From Fulvivirga imtechensis AK7 (GTDB lineage: Bacteria > Bacteroidota > Bacteroidia > Cytophagales > Cyclobacteriaceae): a DNA stretch of 41,985 bases. The stretch spans positions 1-41,985 of the forward strand of contig NZ_AMZN01000022.1 in NCBI RefSeq assembly GCF_000331535.1, written 5' to 3'. The first letter of the stretch is position 1. Every line of letters starts with the position of its first letter. Made by a program: the position numbers and the translations under genes. Shown here piece after piece: positions 17,098-24,189 of the stretch. The notes under the pieces were generated by a model. That model searched no databases. It was not told the DNA's origin and worked only from the letters and a program-made list of their open reading frames with translations.

Positions 17098-18438
17098 TTA
17101 AAATTCTAAATGAAAGGCTGTACCCTTACCGGGGTCTGATTGCACAGTGATGCTACCATTGTGGAGTTTCATGATCTGTCGGGCAAAGCTTAAGCCTATT
17201 CCGGTCCCTTTCTTCTTAGTAGTGTAAAACGGAATAAACACCCTGTCTATCAGCTCCTTGGGGATGCCCGGGCCATTATCTTCTATGGTTATGGCCACTT
17301 TTCTGGCTCCCGTTCGCCTGGCTGAAATGGAAATTTCCGGAGCTTCCTGGTCTTCCAGTACTTCTATGGCATTTTTTAGCAAATTTATCAGTACCTGTTC
17401 GAGCAATTCATGGTCAGCCCTTACTTTTAGTTCCTTACTCTTAAGGCCAAGGTTTAGCGTAATACCTGCCCGGTCAAGGTCTGGCCTTAATAGCAGGGTG
17501 AGCCTTTCTATCATCGCTGTGATATTGACATCACTGATCTTGAGCTCAGGCGTTTTGGCGAAATCCTTATACGCATGTACAAATCTGAGGAGTCCTTTGC
17601 TTCGGTTTTCAATGGTTTGCAGGCTGATGACTACATCGTGTTTATCTTCATCAGAGAGCGCTTCCAGGTCATCGACCTGCAGGATCTGGTTCACTGCTGT
17701 GCTCAGCGAGGCAATTGGGGTTACTGAATTCATGATCTCATGGGTAAGCACGCTGATGAGCTTTTGCCAGGCTTCCACTTCCTTCTGATCAAGCTCTATA
17801 TGAATGTTTTGCAAGAGCACAAGCCTGAAATTTTTTTCCTGCAGGATAAAATCCTTTACCTGAACGGATAACTGTACCATCTCATCTTTAATAAAAACCT
17901 TTATTACCTGCCGGTCTCCGGAAGGCAATTCGGTAATCACCCGGTACAATAGTGGGTCAATAGCCACCACATCATTGATATGCTTCAGGTAGGGCTTTTT
18001 TAAAAGGGTTTTGGCCGCAGGGTTCATCAGTTCAATATTTCCATCAACAGTAAAGCTGATGATCGACACGCCAATATTTTCGTTTAATGTCCGGAGGTAT
18101 TGATACTGCGACTCCTTTTCAATACTTATTTTCTGAAATTCCTCTATCACCTCGTTAAAGGCCTTGCTCAGCTCTGCCTGGTTGGCCCCCTTTCCCGTAC
18201 CTTTAAAAATATTGGTGAAGCCGCTTTGTTTGATTGACAGGAGGAAATGCGTAAGCTCGCTGTTCATTCTTTCTGCATAGTAAATAAGATTGATGACTGT
18301 TATCAGTAATAATATCGCAATAACCAGTGGGGTAAAAAACCACTCTGTGCTGACTAAAACGAATGCCAGCCCCAGTGTCAGCGCCATCATGAGCAACACA
18401 CGAATAAGGATGTTCAGTCTAAAATTTTTAAGGTTCAT
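17098..18438 (-). CDS. Sensor histidine kinase, NtrY-like, partner of the sigma-54 regulator
   Basis: A 446-residue membrane kinase. Two N-terminal helices (about 10-30 and 34-54) leave almost no periplasmic loop, so the signal is probably sensed in or under the membrane. A linker and a PAS domain (about 112-215) follow. The H box ISVLTHEIMNSVTPI has His233. The ATPase domain has LLKNAIEVL (N box), IEDNGPGIP (G1) and GTGIGLSFARQIM (G2). This box layout is typical of NtrY/NtrB-type partners of sigma-54 regulators. Its gene lies downstream of the regulator gene on the same strand, but 266 bp of repeat-bearing DNA separate them. Confidence 0.92.
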   Translation of the reverse strand: MNLKNFRLNILIRVLLMMALTLGLAFVLVSTEWFFTPLVIAILLLITVINLIYYAERMNSELTHFLLSIKQSGFTNIFKGTGKGANQAELSKAFNEVIEEFQKISIEKESQYQYLRTLNENIGVSIISFTVDGNIELMNPAAKTLLKKPYLKHINDVVAIDPLLYRVITELPSGDRQVIKVFIKDEMVQLSVQVKDFILQEKNFRLVLLQNIHIELDQKEVEAWQKLISVLTHEIMNSVTPIASLSTAVNQILQVDDLEALSDEDKHDVVISLQTIENRSKGLLRFVHAYKDFAKTPELKISDVNITAMIERLTLLLRPDLDRAGITLNLGLKSKELKVRADHELLEQVLINLLKNAIEVLEDQEAPEISISARRTGARKVAITIEDNGPGIPKELIDRVFIPFYTTKKKGTGIGLSFARQIMKLHNGSITVQSDPGKGTAFHLEF

Positions 18439-18480
18439 TTTTATCTGCTATGGCCGCTCCTACTAAATTTTGTCTTGTAT

Positions 18481-18693
18481 GATTACCGATTACTAACCTC
18501 AAGCTTCAAGCTGTAAGCAAACATCAAACACATACTTCCCACTTCGATCTTCCAGCTCTTCCGACTCCCATACCCACCTCTGTATCTCCTCCCGGGAGGA
18601 GAGTGGTTCGCGTGTGAAAAACCGATTGCCGATCACTTGACCCAAACGGACAAACTCTAACCGACAAACATCAAACACCAAACACCAAACACA
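18481..18693. repeat. Tracts with 7-bp periodicity around a dispersed repeat
   Basis: The gap between the kinase and regulator genes contains several unrelated sequence tracts, each with a 7-bp period. GATTACC/GATTACT is at 18481-18494, TCAAGCT twice at 18499-18512, AAACATC/AAACACA at 18519-18532, and AAACATC, AAACACC, AAACACC, AAACACA at 18666-18693. They flank the palindromic repeat core at 18558-18614. No gene is credible here; a 69-codon ORF on the minus strand is read through the repeat. Confidence 0.8.
18558..18614 (-). repeat. Dispersed repeat with CTCCTCCCGGGAGGAG core (copy 1)
   Basis: Read on the minus strand, this 57-bp segment matches the repeat copies at 37263-37319 and 37564-37620 at nearly every base. 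It runs from CACGCGAAC through the self-complementary CTCCTCCCGGGAGGAG and GATACAGAGGTGGGT to GGGAGTCGGAAG. A related CGGCAATCGG tract sits just beyond it. All three copies are intergenic. It resembles REP-like dispersed repeats and carries no ORF of its own. Confidence 0.88.
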
Positions 18694-18704
18694 TACCTCC
18701 GACT

Positions 18705-20081
18705 TCAATACCTAATTCCATACTTATCCATTTTTCGGTAGATGGTAGTTCTTCCCAGTCCCAATTCCTTCGCTGCTTTGCTGATATTACCCTTGTTTTT
18801 AACTATGGCTTTTTCAATGGTCATTTTTTCTACTTCGTCCATATTTACACTGTCAGGAGGTCCGCTGGTCTGGACCTTTTCATTAAGCAAAAAATCCGTT
18901 GGTTGTAATATGCTATCATCAGCCATAATTACAGCTCGTTCGATCGCATGTTGTAGTTCCCGAATATTGCCAGGCCATGAAAATGAGGAGAGGAAGTCCA
19001 ATGCTTTTTTGCTGATCGTCAGATTATTTTTGCGGTACTTCTGTGAATATACTTGTAAAAAATGTTCTGCTAGCAACGGGATATCCTCCTCTCGCTCACT
19101 GAGCCTCGGCAGATGTACTTCCACCGTATTGATCCGGTACAAAAGATCCTCCCGGAATTTTCCTGCAGCCACCAATTGATTAAGATTGCTATTGGTAGCG
19201 GCTATAATTCTGCAATCAACAGGTATAGACTCGTTTCCACCTACACGTACAATTTCCTTATGCTGTATAGCAGTTAATAGCTTCGCTTGCATGGGAAGGG
19301 AAAGATTGCCGATTTCATCTAAAAACAATGTACCCTGATCAGCTAATTCAAATCGCCCGGTGCGGTCTTCCCGTGCGTCCGTGAACGCTCCCTTTTTATG
19401 TCCGAAAAGCTCCGACTCAAACAAATTTTCGGAAATAGATCCGAGATCCACTTTGATGAAAACCTTATCATTGCGCGGTGATTTATTATGTAGCGCCCGG
19501 GCTACCATTTCCTTGCCGGTGCCATTATCCCCTAAAATAAGAATATTGGCCTCAGTGCCTGCCACCTTGTCTATAGTGACAAATATTTTTCTCATCGCTT
19601 CCGAGCGCCCGATAATCTCTGCTTCCTCACCTCCCAAAAGCTGGGTCAACCCACTATTTTTTGACTTCAACAGCTCCACTTCCTGCCGGGACTGATGGTG
19701 ATTGTAAGCAGCATATACAGTCGCCTGAAGCTTTTCATTCTCCCATGGCTTGACCACAAAGTCTGCCGCTCCTATCTTCATGGCTTCTACAGCCAGTTTG
19801 ATATCGCCATAGGCGGTCATCATAATTACCTGCTGGCCCGGATTTTTGTTGATGACATTTTTTAACCAGAAAAGTCCCTCTTTACCGCTGGTGGCGCCAG
19901 TGGTATAGTTCATATCCAGGAGAATAACGTCATAATGGTTATGATTAAGCAAATAATTGATCTGTTCAGGACTGCTTTCTACAGTGATATTCGAAAAATG
20001 AGGTTTGAGTACTATCCTGGCCGTATGCAAAACATCGGGATCATCATCAATGACAAGAATATGAGCTGGGACTTTTTTCAT
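18705..20081 (-). CDS. Sigma-54-dependent response regulator, NtrC family
   Basis: A 458-residue activator from the ATG at 20081; the TTG/GTG-type extension upstream adds 20 unlikely residues. The receiver domain (about 5-125) has IDDDPD and phospho-acceptor Asp56. The AAA+ domain has Walker A GDNGTGKE (184-191), Walker B TLFLDEIGN (251-259) and the sigma-54 contact loop KKGAFTDA, where the canonical GAFTGA has Asp instead of the second Gly. The C-terminus is a Fis-type helix-turn-helix (NISKAAKELGLGRTTIYRKM). The kinase at 17098-18438 is its likely partner. The promoter region of the divergent permease contains matching activator sites. Confidence 0.95.
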   Translation of the reverse strand: MKKVPAHILVIDDDPDVLHTARIVLKPHFSNITVESSPEQINYLLNHNHYDVILLDMNYTTGATSGKEGLFWLKNVINKNPGQQVIMMTAYGDIKLAVEAMKIGAADFVVKPWENEKLQATVYAAYNHHQSRQEVELLKSKNSGLTQLLGGEEAEIIGRSEAMRKIFVTIDKVAGTEANILILGDNGTGKEMVARALHNKSPRNDKVFIKVDLGSISENLFESELFGHKKGAFTDAREDRTGRFELADQGTLFLDEIGNLSLPMQAKLLTAIQHKEIVRVGGNESIPVDCRIIAATNSNLNQLVAAGKFREDLLYRINTVEVHLPRLSEREEDIPLLAEHFLQVYSQKYRKNNLTISKKALDFLSSFSWPGNIRELQHAIERAVIMADDSILQPTDFLLNEKVQTSGPPDSVNMDEVEKMTIEKAIVKNKGNISKAAKELGLGRTTIYRKMDKYGIRY

Positions 20082-20135
20082 ATATTTAACGGTCTTGTTC
20101 CTACTAAGTGCTTCTAAGAAAAACTCACAATTTAT

Positions 20136-20238
20136 CGTCATCGGTAACGAAGTGCGGCAATCCCCCTTCTTTAGCGTGCATTAAGAAGGGGTCGCTTCGA
20201 TTCCTCCCCGTGGCAAGCCCGGGACAGGCGCGATGACG
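20136..20238. repeat. Inverted-repeat intergenic element
   Basis: Terminal CGTCATCG (20136-20143) pairs with CGATGACG (20231-20238). An inner perfect 9-bp stem, CCCCTTCTT (20163-20171) with AAGAAGGGG (20183-20191), has an 11-nt loop. The right half contains, on the minus strand, GCCTGTCCCG..CTTGCC...CGGGGAGG, also present at 41897-41922 on the plus strand, so two members of one dispersed family lie in this window. It fills most of the gap between the sigma-54 regulator and its presumed target promoter. Confidence 0.75.
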
Positions 20239-20279
20239 GCAAGAGCTTTCTTATAGACACTGATTATAAAGTACAGTAA

Positions 20280-20296
20280 TGTTTCAGTATGAAACA
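20280..20296. promoter_or_regulatory. Upstream activator site 1 for the permease promoter
   Basis: The inverted repeat TGTTTC-N5-GAAACA is 17 bp long. It has the same architecture as the second site 23 bp away (centre to centre), about two helical turns, as expected for dimers of an NtrC-type activator on one face of the DNA. Its centre is about 120 bp upstream of the predicted start site. Confidence 0.66.
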
Positions 20297-20302
20297 AATA
20301 AT

Positions 20303-20319
20303 TGTTCCTTATTGGAACA
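20303..20319. promoter_or_regulatory. Upstream activator site 2 for the permease promoter
   Basis: The inverted repeat TGTTCC-N5-GGAACA, a perfect dyad, differs from site 1 by one paired position (TGTTYC-N5-GRAACA as joint consensus). Its centre is about 98 bp upstream of the predicted transcription start. Confidence 0.68.
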
Positions 20320-20363
20320 TACGGAGTATCAACTCTGATAATGTTCACTCATAAAACACTGAT

Positions 20364-20379
20364 AATCAATATATTGATT
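20364..20379. promoter_or_regulatory. Palindromic IHF-consensus site between activator sites and promoter
   Basis: AATCAATATATTGATT is a perfect 16-bp palindrome and matches the enterobacterial IHF consensus WATCAANNNNTTR on both strands. It lies between the activator sites and the -24 element, where a DNA bend is needed in NtrC-type promoters. Bacteroidota have HU/IHF-family proteins, but whether they share this consensus is not known to me. Confidence 0.5.
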
Positions 20380-20383
20380 TTAA

Positions 20384-20399
20384 TGGTACAGTTGTTGGC
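20384..20399 (+). promoter_or_regulatory. Sigma-54 -24/-12 promoter of the FtsX-like permease
   Basis: TGGTAC-N5-TTGG fits the sigma-54 consensus TGGCAC-N5-TTGC, with GG and the -12 G at the right 11-bp distance; C-to-T at -22 and the last base are the deviations. A start near 20409 gives a leader of about 22 nt before ATG 20431. Upstream dyads and the adjacent sigma-54 activator gene support it. Confidence 0.62.
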
Positions 20400-20430
20400 T
20401 TCTCATATTAAAAATTAACTATTTGTTAAG

Positions 20431-22854
20431 ATGTTCAAGAACTACCTAAAAATCGCTGTCCGAAATATACTGAAGAATAAGCTCTATTCTTTCATCAACA
20501 TCTTTGGGTTGGGTTTCGGCATTGCATGTGTGCTGCTTATTGTGCTTTATGTGCAGGATGAGCTTAGTTATGACAAGTTTCACGACCACGCAGGCGATAT
20601 CTACAGGGTTGCCTGGTTTAACGATAACCCACAAACACGTACGCCACATCCTATGGCCCAGGCCATGGTGCGTGATTTTCCTGAAGTAGCTGCTGCTACT
20701 ACCCTTTCTCCTATCTGGGGACCGGGTTTAACCAAACAAACCTTTTCGGTGCGAAACCTTGATAATGACATAACTTATGATGAAAGGAATGTGTTGGGGG
20801 TAGACAGCACATTCTTTGATGTATTTTCTTTCAGGCTGACAAAAGGCAACCAAAATGAGGTACTTCGAAATGTGGGGGGCCTCCTGTTATCTGAAAGTAC
20901 CGCCAGGAAATACTTTGGCGATGATGACCCAATTGGAAAGTCATTAGCCATCAATGATGATGAGACATTATTAATTGTGGAGGGTATTTTTGAAGATGTA
21001 CCGAAACATTCTCATTTTCATTTTGATATATTGGTTTCGTATGTTACACTTAAAGCTTCGAATCCCGGAAGTTCCTATTACTCATGGGCTGATTTCGGAC
21101 ATTTCAATTATATCAGGCTCCATGCAGGAAGTGATCCTCAAAAACTTGAAGACCAACTGGTAGATTGGGCATTAGGCTATGTAGAGGTGCCGGAGGAAGA
21201 GATAAGGGCGGCAATGGAGAATAATGACCATTTCAAATTACAACCTTTGACAGACATTCATTTAAAATCCAGGATCAGGTGGGAACTGGGGCATAACGGT
21301 AATATAGAATATATTTACATTATGACGGCAGCAGCCTTATTCATCCTGATCATAGCTTGCGTGAACTTCATGAACCTGACCACTGCCCGTTCCACAGAGC
21401 GATCAAAAGAAATAGGCATTAGGAAGTCTCTCGGAGCATACAAAAAGCAGGTATCATTACAATTCCTGGGAGAATCTTTACTTACGGCTTTTTTAGCCAT
21501 GGTGTTGGCAGGGTTTATGGCAGAAGTATCATTGCCATTCTTTAATGCAATAACTAATAAATCGCTGGATATTGAATACATCGAGAAGCCGCAACTAATG
21601 ATGACTTTACTGGGTTGCGGATTAGTCACCGGCTTGATAGCAGGCTTATATCCCGCATTGTTCCTTTCATCAATACATCCCGTAATAAGTCTGAAAGGAA
21701 TAGACAAGATAAAACCAAAAGGAGCTATGTTCAGAAAAGCACTGCTCATCTTTCAGTTTGTGATCTCAATGGTCCTCATTTGTGGTAGCATTGTGATCTA
21801 TGATCAGCTATACTTTATCCACAACAAAGATCTTGGCTTTGAAAAGGAAAGGGTAATAACCATACCTTTGAAGAATTATGAATTGCTTGGAAATTTTGAT
21901 GCACTGAAAAACGAATTGCTTACCGTTCCCGGGGTGCAATATGTGTCTGCGGCCTCTAATATTCCGGGGACTCAATACAACCAAAATCCGATTTTTTCCA
22001 CTGCTGACATTCAAAACAGGGTAGACGCCTCGGAGGTATTCGTTGACTATGATGTATTTAAAACGCTTGGCATTGAAATGATAGCCGGAAGAGGCTTTTC
22101 AGCGGCAGCAATTTATGACAGTGCCAATGTGTTTGTTATCAACGAAAAGGCGGCAAAAAATCTTGGTCTGGAAGAGCCGGTAGGAAGTGAAATTGTCTGG
22201 GAGTGGGATGTTGAACCTTCGCCTATGCGTGGAACGGTCATAGGAGTAGTAAAAGACTTTAATTATCAATCGTTGCACCAGCAGGTACAGCCACTGTTAT
22301 TCAAGCTACGCCCTTCCTACAATCACGTTTTGTTAAAGCTCAATTCGGATAACCCTGGAAGAAGTATGGAACAGGTAGAAATAGTCTGGAGAAAATTTGA
22401 AGACAGATTTGCATTCGATTATTCGATACTGTCAGATGACCTTTCAAATCAATATATTTCAGAGGAAAAGACAGCCCAGGTATTCAGTGGGTTTTCACTG
22501 GTAGCTGTTCTTATTGCATGTTTTGGGTTGTTCGGGTTGGCATCATTAAGCTTCAGCCAGCGGGCTAAAGAAGTAAGTATCAGGAAAGTACTCGGTGCCT
22601 CTACATCCAGAATACTGGCGCTATTGATCAGTGACTTCACCAGGTTGATAGCTTTAGCGATCATCATAGCCGTGCCATTGGCATGGCTACTTATGAGCCG
22701 GTGGTTGGAAAACTTCACTTTTAAGGTGCAGATCAACCCACTGAGTTTCCTGATAGCAGCAACCGCGCTAATACTTCTTGCCTGGATTACTGTTTCATAC
22801 TTAACCATAAAAGTTGCGAGCGCCAATCCTGTCGATAAACTGAAAGAGGAATAG
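20431..22854 (+). CDS. FtsX/MacB-like ABC transporter permease with two FtsX units
   Basis: An 807-residue inner-membrane protein made of two FtsX-type units. Each has a leading helix (18-41; about 430-452), a large periplasmic domain, and three helices (about 290-410; about 685-795). The N-terminus FKNYLKIAVRNILKNKLYSFIN and the end ANPVDKLKEE are typical of Bacteroidota MacB-like permeases. Members move lipoproteins, peptides or small molecules or transmit conformational signals across the envelope, powered by a separate ATPase. No ATP-binding protein is encoded here, so the partner must lie elsewhere. Regulation is predicted to be sigma-54 dependent through the divergent regulator. Confidence 0.9.
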   Translation: MFKNYLKIAVRNILKNKLYSFINIFGLGFGIACVLLIVLYVQDELSYDKFHDHAGDIYRVAWFNDNPQTRTPHPMAQAMVRDFPEVAAATTLSPIWGPGLTKQTFSVRNLDNDITYDERNVLGVDSTFFDVFSFRLTKGNQNEVLRNVGGLLLSESTARKYFGDDDPIGKSLAINDDETLLIVEGIFEDVPKHSHFHFDILVSYVTLKASNPGSSYYSWADFGHFNYIRLHAGSDPQKLEDQLVDWALGYVEVPEEEIRAAMENNDHFKLQPLTDIHLKSRIRWELGHNGNIEYIYIMTAAALFILIIACVNFMNLTTARSTERSKEIGIRKSLGAYKKQVSLQFLGESLLTAFLAMVLAGFMAEVSLPFFNAITNKSLDIEYIEKPQLMMTLLGCGLVTGLIAGLYPALFLSSIHPVISLKGIDKIKPKGAMFRKALLIFQFVISMVLICGSIVIYDQLYFIHNKDLGFEKERVITIPLKNYELLGNFDALKNELLTVPGVQYVSAASNIPGTQYNQNPIFSTADIQNRVDASEVFVDYDVFKTLGIEMIAGRGFSAAAIYDSANVFVINEKAAKNLGLEEPVGSEIVWEWDVEPSPMRGTVIGVVKDFNYQSLHQQVQPLLFKLRPSYNHVLLKLNSDNPGRSMEQVEIVWRKFEDRFAFDYSILSDDLSNQYISEEKTAQVFSGFSLVAVLIACFGLFGLASLSFSQRAKEVSIRKVLGASTSRILALLISDFTRLIALAIIIAVPLAWLLMSRWLENFTFKVQINPLSFLIAATALILLAWITVSYLTIKVASANPVDKLKEE

Positions 22855-22874
22855 CTGAGGTGACGCAATATAAA

Positions 22875-23000
22875 TAGTGTCTCTAAAAAAACGCCAATGT
22901 CTGCGTTGTGCTTGTCCCAAAAATGCTCACGTACCTCAGTATGCTCCGCTTTTTGGGACTTCATTTCTTAAAACCACTTAGAGTTTTCTTACAAACACTA
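22875..23000. repeat. MITE-like inverted-repeat element
   Basis: The 126-bp segment begins TAGTGT...TAAAAAAAC and ends in the near-complement GTTTTCTTA...ACACTA (15 of 18 positions pair). A perfect inner stem, GTCCCAAAAA (22914-22923) with TTTTTGGGAC (22950-22959), sits inside. TAAATAG occurs at both outer edges and could be a target-site duplication. It has no transposase ORF and lies between the permease and the YwqK gene. The inner hairpin may also act as a transcription barrier. Confidence 0.66.
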
Positions 23001-23140
23001 AATAGACGCAGAACTTTACACACCAAAGACCGGGATCTATTGAATGATTTCACTTAACAGTTTCACCACTGAACTTTTAGGCACGTAAATTTATTTGAGA
23101 TAAAAAATAAAAAATGGTTATTTACGTTGCCAAACTATGA

Positions 23141-23146
23141 AGGAGG
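23141..23146 (+). promoter_or_regulatory. Strong Shine-Dalgarno fixing a GTG start
   Basis: AGGAGG lies 7 nt before the GTG at 23154. Such a perfect site is unusual beside the other genes of this window, which mostly lack one, and it decides the start against the TTG at 23127. Confidence 0.72.
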
Positions 23147-23153
23147 TCATATC

Positions 23154-23960
23154 GTGAAATACATTCTCTATTTTCTTCTCTGCTTTATAGCTGCCGCCAG
23201 CTACAGCCAGGTGGTGGATCCTGAGAGTACCGATCAAATGTTTACGATCGATACCCCTATTACCATTGATCTTGATGATGAAGAGGAAGAGGAGTATGTA
23301 GAGCCTAAGAAGAAAAAAACCAAAAAGAATGTATTTTATGGGCTGAAGACCAAAAAACGTTATACCCAAAAAGGCAGTGGTAATAGTAAAACCTATGAAC
23401 TCTTTTATGTACTTAAAGAATATGAAGATCCGGATCCGTATGTACGAGATATCTATTGGATTGACTATAGAAGGGGAAACATAAGAAGCGAGGGCCAGGT
23501 AGACAAGGAATACGGTGCCATCCTGCACGGGCCTTACAAGAAAATGCAGGGAGACCAGGTACTGGAACAGGGAATATTTTACAAAGGGATGAAGCACGGG
23601 CGCTGGGTAAAATACGATAAGGATGATATTCTGGTAGATAAAGAAAAATACTATAAAGGCTGGCCGAAAGAATCGCTTGTTAGCTACTATGATCGTGAGC
23701 GCCAGAAAATGAAAGAGATCGTGCCCATTGAATATGGTGAAAAGGAAGGCTACTACTATTATTTTCATAAGAATGGAAAGGTGGCCGTGAAAGGGGAATT
23801 CAAATGGGATAACCGAGTCGGGGATTGGGTGGAATACTATCCTAACGGAAGAAGAAAAAAGATTATCCGGTATAGCAAAGAGCCTTTTAATAAATCACAT
23901 ACACCATATATCTGGAAAGAGTGGAACCTCCGGGGGCAGTTGGTATATGAAAAACGCTAG
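23154..23960 (+). CDS. Secreted YwqK/MORN-variant repeat protein
   Basis: A 268-residue exported protein starting at GTG 23154, which gives the signal peptide MKYILYFLLCFIAAASYSQ. A strongly acidic then Lys-rich linker (DLDDEEEEEYVEPKKKKTKK) spans residues 39-58. Then come repeats of the YwqK/MORN-variant type: ILHGPYKKM, GIFYKGMKHGRWVKYDKD, EGYYYYFHKNGKVAVKGEFKW, GDWVEYYPNGRRKK. The family name mentions antitoxins, but most secreted Bacteroidota members have no shown toxin partner, and none is encoded nearby. A second protein of this type is at 40245-40823. Confidence 0.85.
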   Translation: MKYILYFLLCFIAAASYSQVVDPESTDQMFTIDTPITIDLDDEEEEEYVEPKKKKTKKNVFYGLKTKKRYTQKGSGNSKTYELFYVLKEYEDPDPYVRDIYWIDYRRGNIRSEGQVDKEYGAILHGPYKKMQGDQVLEQGIFYKGMKHGRWVKYDKDDILVDKEKYYKGWPKESLVSYYDRERQKMKEIVPIEYGEKEGYYYYFHKNGKVAVKGEFKWDNRVGDWVEYYPNGRRKKIIRYSKEPFNKSHTPYIWKEWNLRGQLVYEKR

Positions 23961-23991
23961 CTGATCTTCTTCTTCTTCATAAGTTATGCTT

Positions 23992-24009
23992 TTATTACAC
24001 TTGTAATAA
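23992..24009. promoter_or_regulatory. Perfect 18-bp palindrome upstream of the signalling operon
   Basis: TTATTACA-CT-TGTAATAA is a full dyad in the 229-bp gap before the ethylene-receptor-like kinase gene, about 180 bp from its ATG and 31 bp after the preceding stop. It could be an operator for a dimeric regulator or a weak AT-rich terminator of the YwqK gene; no T-run strong enough to choose. Confidence 0.45.
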
Positions 24010-24189
24010 TTTAATTTGCTACCAGATCATGACTTTCTTTATATTTGGAAATTTATAAGTCCAATTTGCGGCTAAAAAACTAAAACACTTCTTGCCACAA
24101 ACTTACATGTGCCAATTTTCCTGATTTTAAAAAACGGGAACATTTTGTTACATTACTTTATTACTATTTCCGTACTGCTGAAATTATAA

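Noticed and set aside
18499-18708. 69-codon minus-strand ORF
   Set aside because: It reads through the dispersed repeat and heptad tracts; the same peptide stretch appears at 37237-37440 only because the repeat is shared.
22449-22964. 171-codon minus-strand ORF
   Set aside because: It begins in the MITE-like element and continues antisense to the permease gene; an effect of the element's composition.
23083-23100. AGGCACG-N4-TTTA as a sigma-54 promoter for the YwqK gene
   Set aside because: The -24 half lacks the leading T and the -12 half does not fit TTGC; no activator dyads nearby.
23154-23960. Toxin-antitoxin interpretation of the YwqK-family proteins
   Set aside because: Both family members here have export signals, and neither has a toxin-like neighbour.
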